Of a stretch of 64,000 bases of DNA, positions 32,809 to 41,800 are shown one piece after another. Position numbers and translations under genes: made by a program. The number at the start of each line of letters is the position of its first letter. Positions within the stretch are counted from its first letter, which is position 1. Origin of the DNA: JANXAZ01 sp964504655 (GTDB taxonomy: Bacteria; Pseudomonadota; Alphaproteobacteria; Geminicoccales; Geminicoccaceae); assembly GCA_964504655.1 (NCBI GenBank), contig CAZDFD010000009.1, forward strand, positions 10,881 through 74,880, read 5' to 3'. The notes beneath the pieces are model-generated. The model ran no database searches. It saw nothing but the letters and a program-made list of their open reading frames with translations, and was not told the DNA's origin.

Positions 32809-34246
32809 GGGTTTGTCGATCACCGATCTCGCTGGCCTCGTCGGAGCCCAGCGCGCCCAGGCCGTAGCGCCGCAGCTTGACGTACAGGCTCTGACGCGAG
32901 AGGCCCAGGAGCTCGGCCGCCGAGGCGCGGTTGTCGCCGGTCATCTCGAGCGCGGTCTCGATGCACAGCCGTTCGATCACGTCGGTGGTCTCGCGCACCA
33001 GCTCCTTGAGCGGCACCCGGCCGACCAGCTCGGCGAGCTGGGCCGCCGAGCGCGGCAGGCCGCGCTCGCTGCGCGCGGTCAGGCCGAGACGGCGGCCGAC
33101 GTCGCGCAACGCGAAGCCGAAGCAGGGTCGCTCGCCGGTCGGTACCGCGACGCCGGTGATCTCGACCTCGCTCACCGTGCCGTGCTCGCCGCGCACGGTG
33201 GTCGCGAACAGCCGGACGATGCCGTGCCGGTTGAGGTTGGCCACGAGCACCGGCAGATCGATTCCCGGCCGGCCGAGCCAGCGCTCGAGGGGCTCCCCCA
33301 CGGCCTGCGGCTCCGCGGCCAGCTCGACGAGCTGGAGGAAGGCGGCGTTGGCGGCCTGGATGCGGCCGTCGGGACCGGTCACGACGAAGCCGTCGGGGAT
33401 GCTCTCGACGACGGTGAGGAGCCGCGCCCTGCCCTCGGGCAGGGTCACGGGCTGGGCCTCGGTCCGGCTCGGCACGAGGTGGACGAGGAGCAGCGCGCCG
33501 GTCCCTTGTGGGAACAGCGAGGCCGAGACGATCACCTCCTCGGCCTGGTCGACCAGCCGGGCGCGCACGGTGTTGGCGCGGCCGGTGGCGCGGATGCCGG
33601 CCAGGAGGGCCTGCACGGTCAGGGCGCTGTCGACGGCGAACGCCTCGAGGAAGCCGCGTCCGACGATCTCGCCCAGACCCCCGGCGAGCAGCCGGCCGGC
33701 CGCCGGGTTCGCCTCGAGCACCTTCTGGGTGGTGGCGTCGACGACCAGGATCGCCTCGCCGGACATCTGGAAGAGCAGGCGGTAGCGGGTCTCGATGTGG
33801 CGCAGCCGGGCGTAGTCGCGCTCCATCGCCTGCTGCGCGTCGACCAGCCGCCGCTGCAGGGTGGCGATCGAGCGGAGGTCGCGGCCGAGCGCCACCGTCC
33901 GGGCGTCGCGGCCGAGCCGCACGACCGTGTAGAGGATCGGCAGGTCGGACTCCTTGCCCAGAGGGTGGTTGACCTGACGCCAGCGGGTGTGCAGCCGGCC
34001 CGTCGGCTCCTGGAGGAGCGCCTCGATCTTGGGGCGGCTCTCGAGCGTGACCGTGTCGATCCACGCCCGTCCGAGCCAGCGCCCGCACCCCAGCCGCACC
34101 AGCTCGTCGCTGCTGCAGGCGAGATCGCGGATCACGCCGTCACGATCGAGCACGAGGGCCACGTCCGCGGCCGCGGCGACGAGCGCGGCAGCCGTTTCGC
34201 CGTCGAGATCGCCGAGCGCGTCCCTCGGGGCGCGGAAGGCGAGCAC
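32804..34246 (-). CDS. ppsR: PpsR/CrtJ-type redox repressor, cysteine-containing copy
   Basis: A 480-residue PpsR with N-terminal PAS, Q-linker (QRRLVDAQQAMERDYARLRHIETRYRLLF), two PAS domains and the C-terminal HTH (NRASAAELLGLSRQSLYVKLRRYGL). Cys428 in ERLCIETALEMTG is at the position of the HTH cysteine that makes PpsR/CrtJ redox responsive; further Cys residues occur in LACSSDELVRLGCG and ERPCFGF. I chose the GTG at 34246 (VLAFRAPRDALGDLD), the family's usual N-terminus, because upstream codons belong to the aerR end. It is 64 nt behind aerR, its known antagonist in other purple bacteria. Confidence 0.92.
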   Translation of the reverse strand: MLAFRAPRDALGDLDGETAAALVAAAADVALVLDRDGVIRDLACSSDELVRLGCGRWLGRAWIDTVTLESRPKIEALLQEPTGRLHTRWRQVNHPLGKESDLPILYTVVRLGRDARTVALGRDLRSIATLQRRLVDAQQAMERDYARLRHIETRYRLLFQMSGEAILVVDATTQKVLEANPAAGRLLAGGLGEIVGRGFLEAFAVDSALTVQALLAGIRATGRANTVRARLVDQAEEVIVSASLFPQGTGALLLVHLVPSRTEAQPVTLPEGRARLLTVVESIPDGFVVTGPDGRIQAANAAFLQLVELAAEPQAVGEPLERWLGRPGIDLPVLVANLNRHGIVRLFATTVRGEHGTVSEVEITGVAVPTGERPCFGFALRDVGRRLGLTARSERGLPRSAAQLAELVGRVPLKELVRETTDVIERLCIETALEMTGDNRASAAELLGLSRQSLYVKLRRYGLGALGSDEASEIGDRQTL

Positions 34247-34310
34247 TAGGATCTCGGAGCCATCATGGCGGGGTGGCAGGAGCCCGATCGCAGAGACCCA
34301 TCGACGACCC

Positions 34311-35195
34311 TCAATCCCGGTGAACCAGCAGATCGAGCAGGGCGCGCGCCTGGAGGGGCGCCCGGCGGGCGTCGTCGGCGCAGCCGTCGGCACCGACGAG
34401 CGCCACCCGCTCGGGGTGGCCACCGAACACGACGCCGCCCACGAGGACGCCCAGGGCGCGGTTGCGGGAGGCGCGGCGGATCCCGTGGATGGCGCTCGCC
34501 ACGCTGTCGAGCCGGGTCTCGGAGCCGGCCGAGATGCCGACGATCGCGAACCACTCGCGATGCACGAGCGCAGGCAGATCCTCGCCCGAGAGCAGTGGCC
34601 CGCCGCTCACCAGCCAGCCGGCCCGGCGGAAGAACTCGGCGGTCATGGCGAGGCCGAAGGAGTGCTGCTCGCCGGGTGCCGTCACGAGCAGGGCGCGCAG
34701 GCCGCTCGACGGTGCGACGGCGTCGCGCTGGAAGGCCGGGCTCAGCTCGTAGAGCAGCTGGTGCAGCCGCCACAGGCCGACGGTGACCTCGGAGAAGGTC
34801 CGCCGATCGTCCTCCCACTGCCGGCCGAGCTCGTGCGCGACCGGCGCCAGCAGATCCAGATAGACGCTCTCGACCGGCACCCCTCGCGCCCGCAGCCGCT
34901 CGACGAAGGCCAGGGCCACCGCCAGGTCGTGATCGACCACGAGGCCGGCGAGCTCGGCCACCTCCTCGACGCTCGGCGGCGGACCCCCGGGCGCGATCGG
35001 GCCCGCCCGGCCGTCCTCGGTCCGGCGGGCCAGGACGAGGCGCGGGATGACCTCGCTCTCGATCACCCGGGCGAGGCAGGCGTGACGGCGGGCCTCGTCG
35101 GCCGAATCGATCGGGAGCGGCGGGGCGAACGGCAGGGGCGAGGCAGGGAGCCGTTGAACCTCGGCATCCGGGCCTTGCTGCGGCAAGTCGGCCAT
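34311..35195 (-). CDS. aerR: Cobalamin-binding antirepressor AerR/PpaA
   Basis: A 294-residue B12-dependent photoreceptor-type regulator. The helical cap region (VESVYLDLLAPVAHELGRQWEDDRRTFSEVTVGLWRLHQLL) precedes a Rossmann-like cobalamin domain (LRALLVTAPGEQHSFGLAMTAEFFRRAGWLV), in which the His of EQHSFG is the candidate cobalt ligand. In Rhodobacter, AerR binds B12 and antagonises CrtJ/PpsR. The gene lies immediately upstream of ppsR and divergent from bchF, the canonical place. A roughly 170-nt leader separates it from the shared operator. Confidence 0.92.
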   Translation of the reverse strand: MADLPQQGPDAEVQRLPASPLPFAPPLPIDSADEARRHACLARVIESEVIPRLVLARRTEDGRAGPIAPGGPPPSVEEVAELAGLVVDHDLAVALAFVERLRARGVPVESVYLDLLAPVAHELGRQWEDDRRTFSEVTVGLWRLHQLLYELSPAFQRDAVAPSSGLRALLVTAPGEQHSFGLAMTAEFFRRAGWLVSGGPLLSGEDLPALVHREWFAIVGISAGSETRLDSVASAIHGIRRASRNRALGVLVGGVVFGGHPERVALVGADGCADDARRAPLQARALLDLLVHRD

Positions 35196-35366
35196 GTCGC
35201 GGCCTCCCCGATCGACAGGAACGGCTTACACCCGATCCGGTCCTTCCCTCAATTCGCTTCCACGCGACCCCGTCACTTTCCCACATGGAGCGAATGTTAC
35301 GACCTCTCATCGCGTTGGACGCGAGAGCACCGCCGTTTCAGCCGGTCTGAGCGCAAGTCGGCACGA

Positions 35367-35400
35367 TGTCAATATATCCTGACGTCAGGACCAATTGACA
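35367..35400. promoter_or_regulatory. 34-bp near-palindromic double PpsR operator between aerR and bchF
   Basis: Two overlapping sites, TGT-N12-ACG (35367-35384) and CGT-N12-ACA (35383-35400), share a central GACGTC and form a palindrome with 14 of 17 base pairs matching. The outer halves are TGTCAA on the left and TTGACA on the right, so each divergent gene has a TTGACA -35 element inside the operator. Each box alone has one mismatch to the PpsR consensus. Confidence 0.78.
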
Positions 35401-35423
35401 CGGTCCGGGCCGCCGCCTAGCTT
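35395..35423 (+). promoter_or_regulatory. bchF superoperon promoter
   Basis: TTGACA (35395-35400), a 17-nt spacer and TAGCTT (35418-35423) form a sigma-70-like promoter whose -35 element is the right arm of the PpsR double operator. Transcription would start near 35430, about 27 nt before the bchF ATG. Confidence 0.65.
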
Positions 35424-35456
35424 CGCTCGAGGATGGTGCCGGAGGTGGGGAGGCGG

Positions 35457-35975
35457 ATGCCGCACAAGGACGGTCGACGCTCGCGGGGCCGGCCGCTCTA
35501 CAGCGCCGCCGAGCGGCGCCGGCGCGACGCCTCGCCCTGGACCGTCGTGCAGGGGGTGCTGGCGCCGCTCCAGTTCCTCGTCTTCCTCGCCAGTCTGGCG
35601 CTCGTCGTCCGGTATCTCCTGACCGGCGAGGGCTTCCTGCCCGCCACCGTCTCGATCGTGCTCAAGACGATCGTTCTGTACGTGATCATGATCACGGGCT
35701 CGATCTGGGAGCACGACGTCTTCGGCAAGTGGCTGTTCGCCCCGTCCTTCTTCTGGGAGGACGTGGTGAGCATGCTCGTCCTGGCGCTCCACACGGCGTA
35801 TCTGGTCGTGCTCGTCGGCGATGGGCTCGGTCCCGTCGGGCAGATGCTGCTCGCGCTGGCAGCCTATGCCGCCTATCTCGTGAACGCCGGCCAGTTCGTC
35901 TGGAAGCTGCGCCGGGCCCGGCTCGAGGGCGGGGTGGCGCCGGTGACCGCGCGCCTCGCGGAGGCCACCGGATGA
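35457..35975 (+). CDS. bchF: 3-vinyl-bacteriochlorophyllide hydratase
   Basis: A 172-residue membrane enzyme that hydrates the C3 vinyl group on the way to bacteriochlorophyll a. Family features are LYSAAERRRRDASPWTVVQGVLAPLQFLVFLASL, GSIWEHDVFGKWLFAPSFFWEDVVSMLVLALH and AAYAAYLVNAGQFVWKLRRAR. I chose the ATG at 35457 because GGGGAGG lies just upstream; an ATG at 35433 would add eight residues. It opens the bchFNBHLM-lhaA-puh-acsF-puhE-hemA superoperon, and its stop overlaps the bchN ATG. Confidence 0.95.
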   Translation: MPHKDGRRSRGRPLYSAAERRRRDASPWTVVQGVLAPLQFLVFLASLALVVRYLLTGEGFLPATVSIVLKTIVLYVIMITGSIWEHDVFGKWLFAPSFFWEDVVSMLVLALHTAYLVVLVGDGLGPVGQMLLALAAYAAYLVNAGQFVWKLRRARLEGGVAPVTARLAEATG

Positions 35976-37231
35976 GCCCGGGCTGCACCGACGCTCCGGT
36001 GCGCAGGGAGCGCGGGCAGCGCGAGGTGTTCTGCGGGCTCACCGGCATCGTCTGGCTGCACCGGAAGCTGCAGGACGCCTTCTTCCTGGTGGTCGGCTCG
36101 CGCACCTGCGCGCACCTGCTGCAGTCGGCCGCCGGTGTCATGATCTTCGCCGAGCCGCGCTTCGCCACCGCGGTCATCGGCGAGCGCGACCTCGCCGGGC
36201 GGGCCGACCTCGACGAGGAGCTCGACCGGGTGGTCGGGCGGCTGCTGGCCCGCCGGCCCGACATCAGGCTGCTCTTCCTCGTGGGCTCCTGCCCCTCGGA
36301 GGTGATCAAGCTCGACCTCGGCCGTGCCGCCGCCCGGCTCGCCCGGATGCACGCCCCGAAGGTCCGGGTGCTGGCCTACTCCGGCAGCGGCATCGAGACC
36401 ACCTTCACCCAGGGCGAGGACGCCTGCCTCGAGGCGCTGGTGCGCAGCCTGCCCGCCGAGCCGGCCGACGCCGCCCCGTCGCTCCTGGTGGCGGGCGCCC
36501 TCGCCGACATGGTCGAGGACCAGCTCGCCCGGCTGCTCGCCGGCCTCGGCGTCGCACCGGTCCGCTTCCTGCCGCCGCGTCGGTCGGTGGCGCTGCCGCC
36601 GGTCGGGCCGCGGACCCGGGTGCTGCTCGCCCAGCCCTATCTCGGCGCCACGATGCGGGCGCTCGAGGAGCGGGGCGCCCGGCATCTGCCGGCACCCTTC
36701 CCGCTCGGGGCCGAGGGCACCACCGCCTGGCTCGCCGCCGCCGCCGAGGCCTTCGGCGTGCCCGAGGGTCGCTTCCGGGCGATCACCGAGCCGGGTGCCG
36801 AGCGGGCCCGTCGGGCGCTCGAGCGGCAGCGCCCGCTGCTCGCCGGCAAGCGGATCTTCCTCTTCCCCGACTCCCAGCTCGAGATCCCGCTCGCCCGGGT
36901 GCTGCACCGCGAGCTCGGCATGCAGCCGCTCGAGGTCGCGACACCCTATCTGCACCGCGGCCATCTGGCACCCGAGCTCGCCCTCCTGCCGCCCGGCACG
37001 CCGCTCGTCGAGGGCCAGGACGTCGAGGCCCAGCTCGACCGCTGCCGGGCGCTGCTCCCCGACCTCGTGGTGTGCGGGCTCGGCCTCGCCAACCCGCTCG
37101 AGGCCCTGGGCCTCACGACCAAATGGTCGATCGAGCTCGTCTTCACCCCCATCCAGGGCTACGACCAAGCGGCCGATCTGGGCGAGCTGTTCGCCCGGCC
37201 GCTGGTGCGTCGGGCCCGGCTCGTGGCCTGA
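35972..37231 (+). CDS. bchN: Dark-operative protochlorophyllide reductase subunit N
   Basis: A 419-residue subunit of the nitrogenase-like BchNB catalytic component, which reduces ring D of protochlorophyllide without light. The three cluster-ligand Cys are C21 (EVFCGLTG), C46 (SRTCAHLLQ) and C107 (VGSCPSEVIKLDL). Together with an Asp of BchB they hold the 4Fe-4S cluster. The start overlaps the bchF stop and bchB begins 3 nt after its stop, so translation is coupled. Confidence 0.97.
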   Translation: MSPGCTDAPVRRERGQREVFCGLTGIVWLHRKLQDAFFLVVGSRTCAHLLQSAAGVMIFAEPRFATAVIGERDLAGRADLDEELDRVVGRLLARRPDIRLLFLVGSCPSEVIKLDLGRAAARLARMHAPKVRVLAYSGSGIETTFTQGEDACLEALVRSLPAEPADAAPSLLVAGALADMVEDQLARLLAGLGVAPVRFLPPRRSVALPPVGPRTRVLLAQPYLGATMRALEERGARHLPAPFPLGAEGTTAWLAAAAEAFGVPEGRFRAITEPGAERARRALERQRPLLAGKRIFLFPDSQLEIPLARVLHRELGMQPLEVATPYLHRGHLAPELALLPPGTPLVEGQDVEAQLDRCRALLPDLVVCGLGLANPLEALGLTTKWSIELVFTPIQGYDQAADLGELFARPLVRRARLVA

Positions 37232-37234
37232 GCC

Positions 37235-38815
37235 GTGGAGCTCACGGTCTGGACCTACGAGGGGCCGCCGCACGTCGGCGCGATGCGGGTCGCGACCGCG
37301 CTCGAGGACGTCCACTACGTCCTGCACGCGCCGCAGGGCGACACCTATGCCGACCTGCTCTTCACGATGATCGAGCGGCGGCCGCGGCGGCCGCCCGTCA
37401 CCTACACCACCTTCCAGGCACGCGATCTCGGCGGCGACACGGCCGAGCTGTTCAAGACGGCCTGCCGGGCCGCCTACGAGCGCTTCCGCCCGAAGGCGCT
37501 CCTCGTCGGCGCCTCCTGCACGGCCGAGCTGATCCAGGACGATCCGGGCGGGCTGGCCCGGGCGCTCGACCTGCCGGTGCCGGTGATCCCGCTCGAGCTG
37601 CCCGCCTACCAGAAGAAGGAGAGCTGGGGCGCGGCCGAGACCTTCTACCAGCTGGTCCGCGCCCTCGCCGGGACGCACGCCCCCCCGCCGGGCACGGCCC
37701 GGCCGGCGCCGGCCGCGGGCCGGCGGCCGCGCGCCAACCTCCTGGGCCCGACCGCGCTCGGCTTCCGCCACCGCGACGATCCGCTCGAGGTGACGCGGCT
37801 GCTCGAGCTCCTGGGCGTGGAGGTGGCGATCACCGCCCCGCTCGGCGCCACGGTCGCGGAGCTCGCCCGGCTCGGCGAGGCCGACCTCAACGTCGTGCTC
37901 TATCCCGAGATCGCGCTGCCGGCGGCGCGCTTCCTCGAGCGGGCCTTCGGCCAGCCCTTCACCCGCACCGTGCCGATCGGGCTCGGCGCCTGCCGCGACC
38001 TCCTGCGCGAGGTGGCCGGGATCCTCGGGCTCGACCCGGAGCCGGCGCTGGCGCGGGTCGAGGCGCGGGCGCGCTGGTGGTCGCGCTCGGTCGACAGCAC
38101 CTATCTCACCGGCAAGCGGGTGTTCGTGTTCGGCGACGCGAGCCACGCGATCGCCGCCGCGCGGGTGGCGCGCGAGGAGCTCGCCCTCGAGGTCGTGGGG
38201 CTCGGCACCTACAGCCGCGAGCTCGCCCGGGAGGTCCGCGAGGCGGCCCGCGCCATCGGCCTCGAGGCGCTCGTCACCGACGACTATCTCGAGGTCGAGG
38301 CCAGGATCGCCGAGCTCGCCCCCGAGCTCGTGCTCGGCACCCAGATGGAGCGGCACACCGCCAAGCGGCTGGGGATCGCCTGCGCGGTGATCTCCGCCCC
38401 GGTCCACGTCCAGGACTTCCCGGCCCGCTACGCCCCGCAGATGGGGCTCGAGGGCGCCAACGTCCTGTTCGACGGCTGGGTGCACCCGCTGATGATGGGT
38501 CTCGAGGAGCATCTCCTGCAGATGTTCCGCGAGGACTTCGAGTTCCACGACGGCGCCGCGCCGTCGCACCTCGGCACCGCCGGGCCAAGGGGCGGCCAGG
38601 AGGGGGCGGGCCGGACGGCGGCCGGGCAACCGGCGGCCGCGCCGGCCACGGGCGTGGTGCGCTGGGCCCCGGAGGCCGAGAGGGAGCTCCACAAGATTCC
38701 GTTCTTCGTCCGCGGCAAGGCGCGCCGCAACACCGAGCGGTTCGCGCAGGAGCGGGGGCTGCCGCTGATCACCCTCGAGACGCTCTACGATGCCAAGGCG
38801 CAGCTCGGCCGCTGA
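37235..38815 (+). CDS. bchB: Dark-operative protochlorophyllide reductase subunit B
   Basis: A 526-residue partner of BchN. Asp36 (APQGDTYAD) is the unusual aspartate ligand of the cluster, and Cys95 (GASCTAELIQDD) is the conserved Cys. The substrate-side segment is VFVFGDASHAIAAARVA. The C-terminal domain (WAPEAERELHKIPFFVRGKARRNTERFAQE) resembles the protochlorophyllide-binding tail. A Gly/Ala-rich insertion near residues 448-470 separates it from the core. The start is GTG at 37235. Confidence 0.97.
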   Translation: MELTVWTYEGPPHVGAMRVATALEDVHYVLHAPQGDTYADLLFTMIERRPRRPPVTYTTFQARDLGGDTAELFKTACRAAYERFRPKALLVGASCTAELIQDDPGGLARALDLPVPVIPLELPAYQKKESWGAAETFYQLVRALAGTHAPPPGTARPAPAAGRRPRANLLGPTALGFRHRDDPLEVTRLLELLGVEVAITAPLGATVAELARLGEADLNVVLYPEIALPAARFLERAFGQPFTRTVPIGLGACRDLLREVAGILGLDPEPALARVEARARWWSRSVDSTYLTGKRVFVFGDASHAIAAARVAREELALEVVGLGTYSRELAREVREAARAIGLEALVTDDYLEVEARIAELAPELVLGTQMERHTAKRLGIACAVISAPVHVQDFPARYAPQMGLEGANVLFDGWVHPLMMGLEEHLLQMFREDFEFHDGAAPSHLGTAGPRGGQEGAGRTAAGQPAAAPATGVVRWAPEAERELHKIPFFVRGKARRNTERFAQERGLPLITLETLYDAKAQLGR

Positions 38816-41800
38816 GCCGCCGTCCGGCGCGGACGGCACCCGAGCCGTGGCGATCCGGGTCGTCATCGTGACGATGGACGATCATCTCTCGGCCGCGCTC
38901 GTGCGGGCCCGCGCGGCCCTCGCCCGCGAGCTGCCGGGCCTCGTGCTCACCCTGCACGTCGCGGCCGACTGGGCGCACGACCCGCAGGCGCTCGAGCGGG
39001 CCCGCGCCGACCTCGCCGAGGCGCACGTCATCGTCGCGGCGATGCTGTTCCTCGAGGAGCATTTCCGCCCGATCCTGCCCGACCTCGCGGCGCGTCGCGC
39101 CGACTGCGACGCCCTCCTGGCGATCCTCTCGGCACCCGAGGTCGCCCGGCTGACCCGGCTCGGCCGCCTCGCCATGGACGGCGCCCCGGGCGGCGCTTTG
39201 GGCCTGCTCCGCCGGCTCCGGGGCGAGCGCAAGGACCGGCCGGCCTCCGGCGCCCGGCAGATGGCGCTCCTGCGCCGGCTGCCGCAGCTGCTGCGCTTCG
39301 TCCCGGGAACCGCCCAGGACCTGCGCGCCTACTTCCTCGCGATGCAGTACTGGCTCGCCGGCTCGGCCGAGAACCTCGCGGGCCTCGTCCATCTCCTGGT
39401 CGACCGCTACGCCGACGGGCCGCGCCGGGCGCTGCGCGGCCGCTCCAAGGTCGCGGCGCCGATCGTCTATCCGGAGATCGGCGTCTATCACCCGCGGCTG
39501 CCCGGACGGATCGGCGAGCGGGCCGCGGACCTGCCGCGGGCGGGCGAGCGCGGCACGGTCGGCCTGCTGCTCCTGCGCTCCTACCTTTTGGCCGGCAACA
39601 GCGCGCACTACGACGGCGTCATCGCCGCGCTCGAGGCGCGCGGGCTCGCCGTCGTCCCGGTGTTCGCCGCCGGCCTCGACGCCCGCCCGGCGATCGAGCG
39701 CTTCCTCCTCGAGGACGGCCGGCCGCGGATCGACGCGCTCGTCTCGCTGACCGGCTTCTCCCTGGTCGGTGGGCCGGCCTACAACGACGCCAGGGCCGGC
39801 GAGGAGATCCTCGCCCGGCTGGACGTTCCCTACCTCGCCGCGCAGCCGGCCGAGCTCCAGCCGCTCGAGCGCTGGGCCGCCTCCGAGCGCGGCCTCCTGC
39901 CCGTCGAATCGACCATCATGGTGGCGATCCCCGAGCTCGACGGCGCCACCGGCCCGATGGTCTTCGGCGGCCGCTCGGAGGGCTCGGGCGCTCCCTGTCC
40001 GGGCTGCGCCAGGCACTGCACCTTCGGCGCCGACCCGGCGGCGCGTGCCATGCAGACCTGCCCCGAGCGGGCGGCGGCACTCGCCGCCCGCGTCGAGCGG
40101 CTGGTGGCCCTGCGCCGTTCCGCGCGGGCCGAGCGGCGGCTCGCCATCGTGCTGTTCAACTTCCCGCCCAACGCCGGCAGCGTCGGCACCGCCGCCTATC
40201 TGGCGGTGTTCGAATCGCTCTGGAACACGCTCCGCGCGCTGCGCGCGGCCGGCTGGACGGTCGAGCTGCCGGAGGACGTCGAGGCGCTCCGGCGGCGGAT
40301 CCTCGAGGGCAACGCCGCCCGCTTCGGCACGCCCGCCAACGTCCATGCCCGCGTCCCCGTCGACGACCATGTCCGCGGCGAGCGGCACCTCGGCGAGATC
40401 GAGGCGCAATGGGGCCCGGCGCCCGGCCGCCAGCAGAGCGACGGGGCGAGCCTGCTGATCCTGGGCGTGCGCCTCGGCAACGTGTTCGTCGGGGTCCAGC
40501 CGGCGATGGGCTACGAGGGCGACCCGATGCGCCTCCTGTTCGCCCACGGCTTCGCCCCGACGCACGCCTTCGCCGCCTTCTACCGCTGGATCCGCGAGGA
40601 GTTCGCCGCCCACGCGGTGCTGCATTTCGGCACCCATGGCGCCCTCGAGTTCATGCCCGGCAAGCAGGTCGGACTCTCCGCCCGCTGCTGGCCCGACCGG
40701 CTGATCGGCGATCTGCCGAACCTCTATCTCTACGCCGCCAACAACCCCTCGGAGGGGTTGATCGCCAAGCGGCGCTCGGCCGCGACGCTGCTCTCCTACC
40801 TCACCCCGCCCCTGGCCCAGGCCGGGCTCTACCGGGGGCTCGCCGAGCTCAAGGCCTCGATCGAGCGGTTCCGCGGGCTCGCCGAGGCGGATCCCGAGGA
40901 GCGCCATCGACTGGCCGCGCTGATCCAGGCGCAGGCGGCCGCGGTCGACCTCGCCCCGGCCGAGCCGGACTGGGACCCGGCCGCGATCGAGCGCGAGGTC
41001 GCCCGGCTCGGCACGGCGATCCTCGAGCTCGAGCACAGCCTGATCCCGCATGGCCTGCACGTCGTGGGCCGCCCGCCCTCGCCCGAGGAGCGGGTCGACC
41101 TCCTGCTCGCGGTCGCCGAGGCGGCGCACGGCGTTCGGCCCGAGCGCGGCGCGGTCGAGAGCCTCGTGGCCGGCCGGCCGGCGCCCGGGCTCGAGCGCGA
41201 GCTGGCCCGCCGACTGGCCGAGCTCGACGGGCTCCTGGCGCGCGACCACGAGCTCGAGGCGATCCTGGGCGCGCTCGACGGCCGCTTCGTGCGGCCGGTC
41301 GCCGGCGGCGACCTCCTGCGCAACCCGGCGATCCTGCCCACCGGCCGCAACCTGCACGGCTTCGACCCGTTCCGCATCCCCTCGGCCTTCGCCATGGCCG
41401 AGGGGATGCGCCAGGCCGAGCGGCTGCTCGCCCGCCACCTCGCCGACGGCCACGGCCCGCCGGAAACGGTGGCCCTCGTGCTCTGGGGTACCGACAATCT
41501 CAAGACCGAGGGCGGGCCGATCGCCCAGGCGATGGCGCTCCTGGGCGCCCGGCCGCGGCTCGACGGCTACGGCCGGCTGGCCGGCGCCGAGCTCGTGCCG
41601 CTCGAGCGGCTCGGCCGACCGCGCATCGACGTGGTGCTGACCCTCTCCGGGATCTTCCGCGACCTCCTGCCGCTGCAGACGCGGATGCTCGCCGAGGCCG
41701 CCTATCTGGCGGCCGCCGCCGACGAGCCGCTCGAGCTCAACCCGGTGCGCCGGCACGCGCTCGCCCACCAGGCGCGGCTCGGATGCGACCTCGAGACGGC

